Shown one piece after another: positions 27,782 to 35,893 of a stretch of DNA of 64,000 nucleotides. Made by a program: the position numbers and the translations under genes. The notes below the pieces were generated by a model. That model did not search any database and was not told the origin of the DNA. It worked only from the letters and a program-made list of their open reading frames with translations. Positions within the stretch are counted from its first letter, which is position 1. Every line of letters begins with the position of its first letter. Source of the DNA: Dehalococcoidia bacterium. Lineage in GTDB: Bacteria; Chloroflexota; Dehalococcoidia; SM23-28-2; RBG-16-64-32. The stretch lies in contig JAUSFE010000084.1 in the NCBI GenBank assembly GCA_030649945.1, positions 1-64,000 of the forward strand. Reading direction: 5' to 3'.

Positions 27782-29962
27782 CTACTGCATCGGCAGGCCG
27801 GAGCGCACGGCGTAGACGGCGGCCTGCGTGCGGTCGGAGACGCCCAGCTTTTCGATCACCCGCTGCACGACGTTCTTCACCGTGCCCACGCTGTAGTGCA
27901 TCTGCTGGGCGATCTCCTTGTTGGTCAGGCCTTCGACCAGCAGCGCCAGCACCTCCCGCTCGCGCGGGCTGAGGGACTGCAGCGAGTCCAGCGCTGCGTT
28001 CTCGAACTTCTCTGCGAGGCCCATGTCGTGCAGGAGTTCGCCCAGGAGACGGGCGTCAATCAGAGAGCCGCCGCTCCGCACCGCGCGGATGGCGGTGATG
28101 AAGCCTTCCCTGGGAGTCCCCTTCAACAGGTAACCGGCCGCCCCGGCCTCAATGGCCCGGCGCAGGTATTCCTTGCTCTCGTAGCTGGTGACGACGATGA
28201 CGCTGGTGTCCGGGGAGCATTGCTTGATGGCCTCCGTAGCGGCCAGCCCGTCCATGTCCGGCATGCGGATGTCCATGAGCACGAGGTCCGGCTCCAGCGT
28301 CTGCACGGCCTCTACGGCCTCCGCGCCGGTGCCGGCTTCTCCCACTATCTCGATGTCGTCCACGCTGAGGATGCTGCGCAGGCCGTCGCGGACCATGGCG
28401 TGGTCGTCGGCGATCAGCACGCGAATCTTGCCCGCCGTCCCGCTGCCATTGCTCTTCCGCTCCGTCATTGTCACCAACTCCTTACTAGCCGGGCTTGCGG
28501 CTGACGCCGTCCGCTCGGCGATGGGGACGGAGATCGTTACGGTTGTTCCCTGTCCGGGTGAGCTGTCGATGATGCACTCCCCACCGGTGAGGGCGGCCCG
28601 CTCCCGCATGCTGACTAGGCCGATGTGGTGTCCTTCTCCCGGCTGGCGGAGCACGTTTTCCGCGTCGAAACCACTGCCCCAGTCCTGGACCGCGACGCGG
28701 AGGGTGCCGCTGCCGTGCTGCACCGTCAGGCGCACCTTGCGCGTGCCGGAGTGTTTGCGGGCGTTGGATAGGGCTTCCTGCACTACGCGGAAGAGGGCTA
28801 TCTCCTGCGGTTGCTCAAGCAGGCCGGAGCCGAGTTCGCCCTCGAACTCCGCCTCCCAGCCCGCCCGCGCGGCGGTGTCTTCCAGCAGCCGCTTGCTTGC
28901 TTCCAGGAAGCCCAGGTCCTCCAGGAGTAGAGGGCCGAGGTCCGAGATCATGCGCCGCATGTCGACGACGGCGCTGTGGATGCAATCAGAGGCGCTCCGC
29001 AGCTCGGCGTGGGCGTTGGCGGGGAGGAGGTCGGAGCTGGCCACCATGGCGTCGAGCGCGTCCACGTGCAGGGCGGCGGCGGTGATCAACTGGCCCAGGC
29101 CGTCGTGGATATCGTAGGAGACCTGGCGCCGGTCCTCCTCCTGCAGGGCGAGCAAGCGATGGGATAGCTGGCGCAGTTCCTCCTCCGCTCGCTTGCGCTC
29201 GGTGACGTCGCGCACGATAGCGGTCACCGTGAGCCCTCCTTCCGTCTGCAGGGGACTCAATACGACGTCCGCGGGGAACTCGCTGCCGTCCTTACGTTGC
29301 CCCAGGATATCCAGGGGGGAATCCGTTAGTCTCATGCGGGGAGCGGAAGCGTACGCGGAGCGGTGTGCGACGTGCCGTTCCCGCAGCCGTTCGGGCAACA
29401 GGGCTTCGATGGGTTGGCCAAGCAACTCATCGCGGCCGTAGCCGAACAGCCTCTCAGTCTGGTCGTTGGCGAGCAGGATGCGGCCGGCGCTGTCGGCGAC
29501 CACGATGGCGTCCGGTGCGGCTCTCAACAGGTTCCAGTACTTCGCCTCGCTTTCGTGCAGCGCTTCCTCGGTGCGCCGTTTCTCGTCGCGCAGACGCTTC
29601 AGCTCCAGGGCGCGGGTTACGGCCGGGCCCAGCCGCCCCAGCTTCTCTTTGAGCACGTAGTCGGCGGCGCCCTGCTTCATACACTCGATCGCGCTCTCCT
29701 CGAGAGTGCCGGTAACGACGATGAAGGGGATATCCAGCCCCTGGCTCTGCAGCAGGCGCAGGGCCTGGACGGCATCGAACTGGGGCAGCGTGTAATCGGC
29801 GAGGATGAGGTCCGGCTGGCGCGCCAGCCCCTTGATGTACCCGGCTTCGTCCTCTACGCGCCGGCCTTTGGCGGCGAACCCGGAGCGGCGGAGCTCCTCG
29901 AGGAGAAGCTCCGCGTCGGACGGGTCGTCCTCGAGGATCAAGACACTGAGCGGGTTGGCCAT
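27782..29962 (-). CDS. Fused REC-PAS-histidine kinase and NarL-type response regulator
   Basis: One open frame of 726 residues joins what are usually two proteins. Order: receiver (about 5-120, phospho-Asp56), PAS (about 135-258), HisKA_3 dimerisation helix with phospho-acceptor His286 (DIHDGLGQ), HATPase_c (about 385-482), linker (483-512), second receiver (phospho-Asp564, LMDIRMPD) and LuxR-type helix-turn-helix (about 660-726). The linker contains, on the minus strand, AAGGAG (28483-28478) 9 bases before ATG 28468, which would give a separate 228-residue regulator. An out-of-frame TAGTAA overlaps that ribosome site. Either a frameshift has fused a kinase-regulator pair or the regulator is made twice. 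The signal is unknown. Confidence 0.88.
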   Translation of the reverse strand: MANPLSVLILEDDPSDAELLLEELRRSGFAAKGRRVEDEAGYIKGLARQPDLILADYTLPQFDAVQALRLLQSQGLDIPFIVVTGTLEESAIECMKQGAADYVLKEKLGRLGPAVTRALELKRLRDEKRRTEEALHESEAKYWNLLRAAPDAIVVADSAGRILLANDQTERLFGYGRDELLGQPIEALLPERLRERHVAHRSAYASAPRMRLTDSPLDILGQRKDGSEFPADVVLSPLQTEGGLTVTAIVRDVTERKRAEEELRQLSHRLLALQEEDRRQVSYDIHDGLGQLITAAALHVDALDAMVASSDLLPANAHAELRSASDCIHSAVVDMRRMISDLGPLLLEDLGFLEASKRLLEDTAARAGWEAEFEGELGSGLLEQPQEIALFRVVQEALSNARKHSGTRKVRLTVQHGSGTLRVAVQDWGSGFDAENVLRQPGEGHHIGLVSMRERAALTGGECIIDSSPGQGTTVTISVPIAERTASAASPASKELVTMTERKSNGSGTAGKIRVLIADDHAMVRDGLRSILSVDDIEIVGEAGTGAEAVEAVQTLEPDLVLMDIRMPDMDGLAATEAIKQCSPDTSVIVVTSYESKEYLRRAIEAGAAGYLLKGTPREGFITAIRAVRSGGSLIDARLLGELLHDMGLAEKFENAALDSLQSLSPREREVLALLVEGLTNKEIAQQMHYSVGTVKNVVQRVIEKLGVSDRTQAAVYAVRSGLPMQ

Positions 29963-29966
29963 GGCC

Positions 29967-30266
29967 TCAGCCGGTCAAGGCGCGGGATCCTCGGCTCAGT
30001 GGTGAGGAGGAGAGGTCCTCCTGGTAGTCTCTGGAACCGTCGGCGGGGGACGCTGACGCTGCAAGAGGCAGCCTTGGCCGCCGGACCAGCGATTGGTCGC
30101 CGCCCGCAGGTTGAAGAACGGCTGCGATCGCGACGGGCGCCAGCAGGCGGTTCGGCCGGGACAGCGCGGCGCGGAAGCCGCACTGCAGGCACACGGCCTC
30201 CGGATAACCGGCGTCATCCTCACCGAAGAGGTCTCCGAGACAGCGCGGACAGGCTTTGTAAATCAT
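29967..30266 (-). CDS. Small putative zinc-ribbon protein
   Basis: 99-residue frame whose first about 32 residues look like a real zinc ribbon: KACPRCLGDLFGED and EAVCLQCGFRA give two CxxC pairs. The remaining residues (from about 35) are of low complexity and may be out of the original frame. It lies 4 bases upstream of the fused kinase gene and downstream of a NarL-type regulator, so it may be part of that operon. No known function. The ribosome site is weak (AAGGA 13 bases from ATG). A short true protein with a broken end is possible. Confidence 0.45.
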   Translation of the reverse strand: MIYKACPRCLGDLFGEDDAGYPEAVCLQCGFRAALSRPNRLLAPVAIAAVLQPAGGDQSLVRRPRLPLAASASPADGSRDYQEDLSSSPLSRGSRALTG

Positions 30267-30407
30267 CGTGCAGGTCCAATCCTTGTAGTCTTCTGGCTGA
30301 TAGAGCCAAGCTATGCGCCGCGGCGGGGGGAGGCTACCCGCAAATGTACGGAGTTAGCCCTGAGATGTGTCCCCGGTTCGGCCGAAGACGGCCGCGCCGG
30401 CGCAGGA

Positions 30408-31097
30408 TCAGGGGCCGGCCTGGAGGCCGTGCTGGAGGGTATAGCGGATGAGATCGGTGCGGTTGCGCAGGCTGAGCTTGCGCATAAGGTTGGCGCGGTG
30501 GCTTTCCGCCGTGCGGCGGCTGATGCAGAGGCGACTGGCGATGGCCGTGGCGCTGCACCCTTCTGAGGTCAGTTGCAGGACTTCGCGCTCCCGCGTGGTG
30601 AGTGAGTCGTAACTATCGCCCCCTGTTGACCGCGCCTTCTCGACATAAGCGTCAATCGCCAGTGCGGAAAGGGGAGGACTGAGATAATGCCGGCCGGCGA
30701 TGGCCTCGTGCATGGCGTGGATGAGGTCCTCAGCGCCGAAGTGCTTGAGGACGTAGCCGTCGGCGCCGTTGCGGAGGGCGTTGAGTACGTAGCTTTCACC
30801 GGCGTGTGAGGTGAGAACGATGGTCCGCGTCTGAGGCGAGCGCTGGTGGAGCAGGCGGACGACTTCGATGCCGGGGAGCCCGGGCAGCCCGACGTCCACA
30901 ATCGTCACATCGGGGCACAGGCGCTCGGCCAGCTCCAGGGTTTGGAGTCCGTCAGCGGCCTCGCCGACCACCGAGAATCCGGGTTCCGCCTCCAGCAGGA
31001 GCCGGAGACCCTCGCGCAGAATCTGGTGGTCATCCGCTATAAGGATTCGAATAGGAGTCGTTGGTACACCTGCCTCCGGAGCCACGCGGCGCCCCAA
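30408..31097 (-). CDS. NarL/FixJ-family response regulator
   Basis: Two-component transcription factor, up to 229 residues. The receiver domain (about 15-130) has the acidic pair ADDH, phospho-Asp in TIVDVGLPG, the Thr of LTSHA and the Lys of VLKHF. A LuxR-type helix-turn-helix (about 165-229) reads LTTREREVLQLTSEGCSATAIASRL. The start is uncertain: TTG 31097 or GTG 31085; homology begins at PIRILIADDH. No kinase is adjacent except the fused protein downstream, whose HisKA_3 type is the usual partner. Confidence 0.88.
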   Translation of the reverse strand: MGRRVAPEAGVPTTPIRILIADDHQILREGLRLLLEAEPGFSVVGEAADGLQTLELAERLCPDVTIVDVGLPGLPGIEVVRLLHQRSPQTRTIVLTSHAGESYVLNALRNGADGYVLKHFGAEDLIHAMHEAIAGRHYLSPPLSALAIDAYVEKARSTGGDSYDSLTTREREVLQLTSEGCSATAIASRLCISRRTAESHRANLMRKLSLRNRTDLIRYTLQHGLQAGP

Positions 31098-31431
31098 GTC
31101 GCGTCTGGGGCGGGCCTGGCGCGCTACTCTCTAACGCGCCATCTTCATTCAGCAGGCGGCTCCCCGTCGATACGGGAATTCGGGTAATATCCATACCGGT
31201 TTTCCGGTACATCAGGAGTCCGCGGCTCTGGTGACCGCTGTTCAAGCAGCCCCTCCGCCGGTAGAAAATACGTATCCCCAGCCCATCGCGCCCCGGTGTC
31301 CGGTGCCAGAGGGTCTGACGGACAGCCTGCGTAAGCTGCCGGCGGAATTCTGCGGGACAAACGACGCGAAAATCAGTATTTCTCTCGATTGGCCGGGTGG
31401 GCACGCGGGGCGCAGGCTGGCGCTGAAGCGC

Positions 31432-31500
31432 GGGAGCCCCGCCGGCCGGTGGTGAGTGGTGAATGGTTGTGGCCGAAGGAAAACGGCCGGCGCGGCTCCC
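31432..31500. repeat. Large hairpin, 17-bp arms
   Basis: GGGAGCCCCGCCGGCCG (31432-31448) pairs with CGGCCGGCGCGGCTCCC (31484-31500), 16 of 17 positions, around a 35-base purine-rich loop. It is part of a 1.16-kb stretch (31098-32257) with no convincing gene but several strong inverted repeats. Confidence 0.65.
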
Positions 31501-31528
31501 GGAGCGGGAAAGGCCCCATGAATGATCG

Positions 31529-31625
31529 GCTTGTGGACCGACAGCCGCACCCTCCCTGGCAAACCGGCCTGCCGGGCCCTGAGGTCCAACCCCGGGACGC
31601 AGGGTCCGGCTGCCGGTCCACAAGC
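31529..31625. repeat. Large hairpin, about 25-bp stem, possible structured RNA
   Basis: GCTTGTGGACCGACAGCCG (31529-31547) pairs with CGGCTGCCGGTCCACAAGC (31607-31625) at 18 of 19 positions, and after one mismatch ACCCT (31549-31553) pairs with AGGGT (31601-31605). The inner 47 bases can fold further (GGCA/TGCC; CCGG/CCGG). Smaller hairpins follow at 31936-31949 and 31969-31984. Strand and function are unknown. Confidence 0.6.
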
Positions 31626-32110
31626 CCCCGGCAGGGAATGAGCCGGGCGTCTGACGTTGCCGCTACAGGTCCCGGCCGGGGGCCAGCGCTTCGGCGCCGT
31701 GTCCGGAAGCATCACCTCTGCCCATGACGTCGCGGGCGGCTTCACCGGCCACCCTCCCACGGCTCCCGGCGCGTAATTTGCTCCTCCGCGGCCCTCGGCA
31801 GCCGGCGCGGCGCTCAGCCCGGCCGCGCGCGGCCTGCGTTTATTCTTGGCGGAAGCTGAGCCTGCCGCAAGGACGGGCTGGACCCCGATCTTCCGCCTTC
31901 TAACTGGCCGCGCTCCGCCCGCGGTCCCCGTATCTGCGCCGTATAGCGCATAGTGCCAGCCGCCTTCACCGGCAGGGCTGCCGGTTCGCCTTCCGCGGGG
32001 GCGCCGGTCCCTTTCTCTTCCCGGCCCAAGCCAGCCCTCCCAGAGCGCATCGATGATTCGATACGGGGCCATGAATTGGTCAATGGCCACCGTTCTTTAC
32101 CGGTTGTTTA

Positions 32111-32139
32111 CTGACGTTAAGGTCAGGTAGTCCTACAGT
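32111..32139 (+). promoter_or_regulatory. Candidate promoter before the HExxH protein gene
   Basis: CTGACG (32111-32116), 17-base spacer, TACAGT (32134-32139), in the least GC-rich part of the gap (32070-32160). Both boxes are 4 of 6 matches. The expected start is about 110 bases before ATG 32258. Confidence 0.35.
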
Positions 32140-32257
32140 CAAATCAGACACCAGACCGCTCGCCTGTTAGTCGGTCGGGCCCTCCGCCGGAGGCGGACCC
32201 CCGGCCTGCACCGGGAGGAGCCAAAAGGGAGGACCACCAGCGTGGCGTGCCGAGGAC

Positions 32258-33418
32258 ATGGGGCGGCCCCCAGATAGCGGCCCGGCCGCGACGAGCCGAA
32301 AGGGAGGGCAGGGACTCACCCCATCACGCCGCTCGTGGCTGGGGATCGGGTCTCTCCTCTGCCTGGTCGTGGTTCTTGTCTCAGCGGGCGCCCTCGCCCT
32401 TGCCTCCGCCGGAGGCGGACCCCCCGCCTCCACCATGGCGGCGGCGCCTCCGGAGTCTACGATGGACCAGTATCAGATAAAGCCCGCTCCCGCCCTCTGG
32501 CTTGACCGGCTCCCGGACCGGCAGCCCTCACCCGGTCCCGCCGCCGCCGCTCCCCGCCCGGCCGGTCTCGCCCCGGACGGTCCGGCTACAGCGGTCGCGT
32601 CCGCGGCAGAGGCCCCTTCCACGGCCCCGGGGCAGGCCCCGGCCACCGACGCCGCTTCCCCGCCGGCTTTCGCGGCGCCTTCGCTCCCCGCGCCCCCGCC
32701 CGAGACCGCCGCCGCGCGCCTGGCCCGCGAGGCCGGCCAGCGCTTCGGCATCCGCATCCTCCTCGACGGCCAGGACTGGGGGCCCGACGAGGCCTCCCGG
32801 CAGGCGAACATCGCCGCCGTCATCAGCGTCATGGAGCGGCTGCCGCAAGGGGTGCTCTCCGCGGTGGCCGGCCACCCGCACGGCCCCCTGACCTTCGTCT
32901 CGAACATGAGTGGGCGCACACTGGACGGCTGGCAACCCTACGGGGACTTTCCCATGGGCTTCTACACCAACTCCGACCAGGGCGCGGAGGGCAGCCATCC
33001 AGCCAACGAGGTCGTCTTGATCCCCGGCTTCTCGGACATGTCCATCGGCCACGAAGTCCTGCACGCCTACCACTTCCGCAGCGCGCCGCCCGACCGGTAT
33101 GCGCCGGCCCTCCTCGGCGACGAGATGCGCTCTTTCATGGCCGCCGCCGGCTGGCGGCAGGTGGGCAGCGACCAGCAGGTGCTGGAGGCCACGGACGGCC
33201 CCTGGGCCGCGCTGAATAGCGTCTATGTGTATGCGGGGCGTCCGTTGACATACGCCACGGCCGCGGGCTCCAGCGTCACGCTCACGCCGCCCAATCCGCT
33301 GGAGGCCTTCGCTGTGGCCGGCTCCATCTACTTCACGCGCCCCTCCGGGATGCCCCTCCCGGACTGGCCCGAGTACTGGGCCTGGTTCAGCGCCAACCTG
33401 GGAAGCCGGGTGGCTTGA
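32258..33418 (+). CDS. Membrane-anchored or secreted protein with HExxH metalloprotease motif
   Basis: 386 residues: a basic N-terminus, a hydrophobic segment (about 29-50) as signal anchor, a long Pro/Ala-rich linker (about 52-150), and a globular extracytoplasmic domain (about 150-386). The domain contains IGHEVLHAYHF with HEVLH at 265-269, a zinc-protease signature; Glu349 in NPLEAF is a candidate third ligand. Residues such as GFYTN and VVLIPGFSDM precede it. I do not recognise the exact peptidase family. It is followed 4 bases later by a response-regulator gene, so the two may be co-expressed. The start is the ATG with GAGG just upstream. Confidence 0.75.
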   Translation: MGRPPDSGPAATSRKGGQGLTPSRRSWLGIGSLLCLVVVLVSAGALALASAGGGPPASTMAAAPPESTMDQYQIKPAPALWLDRLPDRQPSPGPAAAAPRPAGLAPDGPATAVASAAEAPSTAPGQAPATDAASPPAFAAPSLPAPPPETAAARLAREAGQRFGIRILLDGQDWGPDEASRQANIAAVISVMERLPQGVLSAVAGHPHGPLTFVSNMSGRTLDGWQPYGDFPMGFYTNSDQGAEGSHPANEVVLIPGFSDMSIGHEVLHAYHFRSAPPDRYAPALLGDEMRSFMAAAGWRQVGSDQQVLEATDGPWAALNSVYVYAGRPLTYATAAGSSVTLTPPNPLEAFAVAGSIYFTRPSGMPLPDWPEYWAWFSANLGSRVA

Positions 33419-33422
33419 CGCC

Positions 33423-34097
33423 ATGCCCGCTGTTCTGGTGATCACCAGGGACCCCGCCGCCGAGGGGTTGATCAAGCGAAGCCTGGGCAACCTGGGCTAC
33501 GAGGTCGTCGCTGCATCCAGTGCTGACGCCGCAGTCCGCAGCCTGTGCAGCGTTAGAGTCGATGCGGCGGTGGCGGACACAACCCTGGGCGAAGACCTCG
33601 ACTGGCTGTGTCAGCGGCTGCGCGGTGCCGATGGCGCTCTGCCGGTCATCTTTCTGGCCTCTGCCGCCGGCCGGTGGCTTCCCGGCTTGCTTCCCTTGCG
33701 CGCCGGCCTCGATGAGGTCGTCATCAAGCCTTGTTCGGCCGAGGACGTGCGGCAAGCCGTCGAGCGAGCCCTCGCGGCCAGCCACCGTTCGCGCCCCAGC
33801 GTTATGCTGGTGGGCGACCTGCAGCTGGACCGGACGACGCAGGACCTGAGGGGCAACGGGGTCCAGGTCCAGCTCACCCCTACGGAGTTCCGGTTGATGG
33901 AGTACCTTGCCCAGCGGCAAGGCGCCATCGTCTCCTCCGAGGAGCTGCTCGAGAAGGTCTGGGAGTTCTATCCCGGCACCGGCTCCTCTGAACTGGTGCG
34001 CTCCCACGTCCGGAACCTGCGGGCCAAGCTCCGGATTGCCGCTCCCAGCCGCGAGCTGATCCAGACGGTGCCCCGGCGGGGATATCGGCTGGTCTGA
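33423..34097 (+). CDS. OmpR-family response regulator with altered receiver
   Basis: 224 residues: receiver domain (about 1-120) and winged-helix DNA-binding domain (about 125-224; LTPTEFRLMEYLAQRQGAIV, VRSHVRNLRAKL, TVPRRGYRLV). The putative phospho-Asp is in AAVADTTLG and the Lys in VVIKPC is kept, but the N-terminal acidic pair is reduced to TRD where two acidic residues normally bind Mg. Phosphorylation may be weak or absent. No histidine kinase is adjacent. ATG start 4 bases after the HExxH protein gene, which could be its target or sensor input. Confidence 0.85.
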   Translation: MPAVLVITRDPAAEGLIKRSLGNLGYEVVAASSADAAVRSLCSVRVDAAVADTTLGEDLDWLCQRLRGADGALPVIFLASAAGRWLPGLLPLRAGLDEVVIKPCSAEDVRQAVERALAASHRSRPSVMLVGDLQLDRTTQDLRGNGVQVQLTPTEFRLMEYLAQRQGAIVSSEELLEKVWEFYPGTGSSELVRSHVRNLRAKLRIAAPSRELIQTVPRRGYRLV

Positions 34098-34177
34098 GCG
34101 GTAGGGAGGCGCTTCCCTGCGCATCCCGGCCTGAGGAGGGCGCCGGCCGCAATCCGGCGACTACTGGGAATCCAGTA

Positions 34178-34206
34178 TTGTCAGGGTCGGGTTCGTGAGC
34201 TATTAT
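34178..34206 (+). promoter_or_regulatory. Strong sigma70-type promoter of the LuxR-type gene
   Basis: TTGTCA (34178-34183), 17-base spacer, TATTAT (34201-34206): 5 of 6 at both boxes. The ATG at 34205 is inside the -10 box, so translation must begin later, at ATG 34259. Confidence 0.7.
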
Positions 34207-34258
34207 GTCTGGTTCACCGCTGGCATGGTCCTCTTGCCGGCGGGAGGAGGTCGCGCCT

Positions 34259-34768
34259 ATGGCTACGCTCACCAGATCGAAGGATGCCGGGCCCGCACAG
34301 GGCCGGGGCGGTCGCCTTCACGCGAGGCGCAAGCGGCCGGAGGAGGAGCTGCGGCAGAGCGAGGAGCAACGCCCGCTTTCCGAGGCTCTGAAGAGCGACG
34401 GCGCGACTTCCCCGGCCGAGGTTCGCGGCAGACCTGCGCCCTCCAACGGGCTTGTGGCACGGGTCCCCGCGGTGCGCGACGTCGTGGAGCGTAAGGCGGC
34501 AGAGGAGGCGATGCAGCGAGCGCGCCAGGAGCTGGAGGGCAAGGTAGAGCGGCAGATGCTGCTGCGGAACCCCTACCGCCTCACCTTCCGTGAGCTGACC
34601 GTACTCCACCTGGTGTCGGACGGCAGGTCCGACAAGGGGATCGGCGTGGAGCTGGGCATCAGCCCGCTGACCGCTCAGAAGCACATCTCCAACATCCTCA
34701 CAAAGATGGACGCCTCCTGCCGTACGGAGGCTTGCGTGCGGGCTGTCAGACAGGGCCTGCTCGACTAG
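34259..34768 (+). CDS. LuxR-type DNA-binding protein with eroded PAS region
   Basis: 169 residues from ATG 34259 (ribosome site GGAGGAGG, 6-9 bases upstream). The C-terminus (about 105-169) is a LuxR/NarL helix-turn-helix: LTFRELTVLHLVSDGRSDKGIGVELGISPLTAQ. Upstream are fragments that look like a shrunken PAS sensor: RRKRPEEELRQSEEQ at the entry and VRDVVERKAAEEAMQRA at the exit, as in kinases, but only about 45 residues between them instead of about 100. So this is either a decayed PAS-LuxR regulator or a coiled-coil version. No kinase lies adjacent. It is transcribed alone. Confidence 0.75.
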   Translation: MATLTRSKDAGPAQGRGGRLHARRKRPEEELRQSEEQRPLSEALKSDGATSPAEVRGRPAPSNGLVARVPAVRDVVERKAAEEAMQRARQELEGKVERQMLLRNPYRLTFRELTVLHLVSDGRSDKGIGVELGISPLTAQKHISNILTKMDASCRTEACVRAVRQGLLD

Positions 34769-34835
34769 CGGTCACCGAGACCGCCCGGACCTGAATCTAC
34801 TCGCTCGTCTCCATAGACTGAGACCGTCCGCTCAA

Positions 34836-35312
34836 TCGAACACGGGCCGGCGTAGGGGCGCCGCTAGGGGGATGGGGGCAGGGCGTGGGGTGCCGCGCCC
34901 ACAGCGCCACCCGTCGCACGAACATCCGCGTCGGGCGAACACGGGTCGGCGTAGGGGCGAATGGCATTCGCCCGCACCCCGCTCGGGGGCAGGGCGTGGG
35001 GTGCCGCGCCCACAGCGCCACCCGTCGCACGAACATCCGCGTCGGGCGAACACGGGCCGGCGTAGGGGCGCCGCTGGGGGATGGGGGCAGGGCGTGGGGT
35101 GCCGCGCCCACAGCGCCACCCGTCGCACGAACATCCGCTGGGGCTGCACACGGGCCGCCGTAGGGGTGCCGCACGGGGATGGGGGTAGGGCGGTGGGTGC
35201 CGCGCCCTTCAGCGCCACCCGTCGCACGAACATCCGCGTCGGGCGAACACGGGCCGGCGTAGGGGCGCCGCTGGGGGATGGGGGTAGGGCGGTGGGTGCC
35301 GCGCCCTTCGCG
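34836..35312. repeat. Tandem array of a 99-bp unit (about five copies)
   Basis: The word CCGTCGCACG recurs at 34911, 35022, 35120 and 35219, giving periods of 111, 98 and 99. The unit runs CGAACACGGGCCGGCGTAGGGG, a variable GC-rich part, GGGTGCCGCGCCC and CAGCGCCACCCGTCGCACGAACATCCGC. One copy carries a 12-base variant segment (GAATGGCATTCGCC). The same unit appears twice at 49639-49840. Open frames across the array in both strands are repeats read in different frames and not genes. Confidence 0.9.
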
Positions 35313-35337
35313 CTTGAAGGAACTTCTGCTGAAAAGT

Positions 35338-35376
35338 AATCGCCCCGTCCGGTGCTTGGGATCCGGCGGGGCGATT
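35338..35376 (-). terminator. Rho-independent-like terminator of the small membrane protein gene
   Basis: AATCGCCCCG (35338-35347) pairs perfectly with CGGGGCGATT (35367-35376). Read on the minus strand the hairpin is followed by ACTTTTC. It lies 95 bases after the stop of the minus-strand gene at 35471. Confidence 0.5.
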
Positions 35377-35470
35377 GCACAAGTGTGGGGGAGACACCGT
35401 GCGGTTCAATCTGTCTGATACGGCTCGATTCGGCAACCTCAGCCCCGGCTGCCCGGCCAGGTCTTCGCCC

Positions 35471-35710
35471 TTAAGACAGTACGTCTGCCAGGCGGCCGGC
35501 CACGATAGTGGCGAAAACCAGCAGCAAGGGGAGCACAGCCACGTTGAGGCGCCGCGAAATCAGCCGCAGCCGCTGATGGGACGTGGCATCCAGCAGCTCC
35601 TTGGCCACCAGGTAAGAGATGAGCATCAGAACCGCTGCCAGCCCCAGAAGGGCACTGATCCCGAACAGAGTTACCGTTGTCACCGTCGTGCTGGTCACAG
35701 TCGATACCAT
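35471..35710 (-). CDS. Small membrane protein of unknown function, two helices
   Basis: 79 residues from ATG 35710, with ribosome site GAAGGAGG 5 bases upstream; the frame opens 5 codons earlier at a TTG that is inside the ribosome site. Two hydrophobic segments (about 15-38 and 56-78) flank a basic loop with RLRLISRRLN. The N-terminus is Thr/Val-rich. It has its own promoter (35768-35796) and terminator, so it is very probably expressed, but I recognise no family. Confidence 0.75.
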   Translation of the reverse strand: MVSTVTSTTVTTVTLFGISALLGLAAVLMLISYLVAKELLDATSHQRLRLISRRLNVAVLPLLLVFATIVAGRLADVLS

Positions 35711-35767
35711 CTCTACCTCCTTCAACCCCGCTCAACCGCAATTGCGCCGCTATCTGAATACCCCCTC

Positions 35768-35796
35768 AACGTAGCAGTGGCCCCCAGGGGTGTCAA
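35768..35796 (-). promoter_or_regulatory. Promoter of the small membrane protein gene
   Basis: On the minus strand: perfect TTGACA (35796-35791), 17-base spacer, TACGTT (35773-35768). The same TTGACA-17-TACGTT arrangement is found at 37691-37719 on the plus strand. Leader about 50 bases. Confidence 0.6.
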
Positions 35797-35858
35797 CGGT
35801 GACGGGCCCCATTACCCCGTGAATAGCGTGAAAGCCGTGTGAAGGGCTCTCCCTGCCC

Positions 35859-35887
35859 TTGACAGCGTCCAGGGGCTGGTTTAGATT
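35859..35887 (+). promoter_or_regulatory. Promoter of the LPXTG protein-CPBP operon
   Basis: Perfect TTGACA (35859-35864), 17-base spacer, TAGATT (35882-35887). It is divergent from the promoter at 35768-35796, and the two -35 boxes are 62 bases apart. Expected start about 35894, leaving a leader of about 139 bases. Confidence 0.65.
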
Positions 35888-35893
35888 GACCTG

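Noticed and set aside
31563-31606. GGCAAACC and GGGACGC words resembling a cyclic di-GMP-I riboswitch
   Set aside because: The second helix with its tetraloop receptor and the closing GG-AG-GUAGC part are missing, and the enclosing 25-bp stem does not fit the class.
31242-32090. 282-codon minus-strand frame in the structured gap
   Set aside because: GTG start without ribosome site, low-complexity Arg/Pro/Gly composition, no motif; the inverted repeats explain the sequence better.
32242-32277. 11-codon leader peptide with a good ribosome site before the HExxH gene
   Set aside because: Too short to support, no regulatory amino-acid run, and overlaps the real start.
34832-35380. Open frames across the 99-bp array (both strands)
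   Set aside because: All are repeat translations; the period of 99 keeps frames open by chance, and copies of 98 and 111 bases break or shift them.
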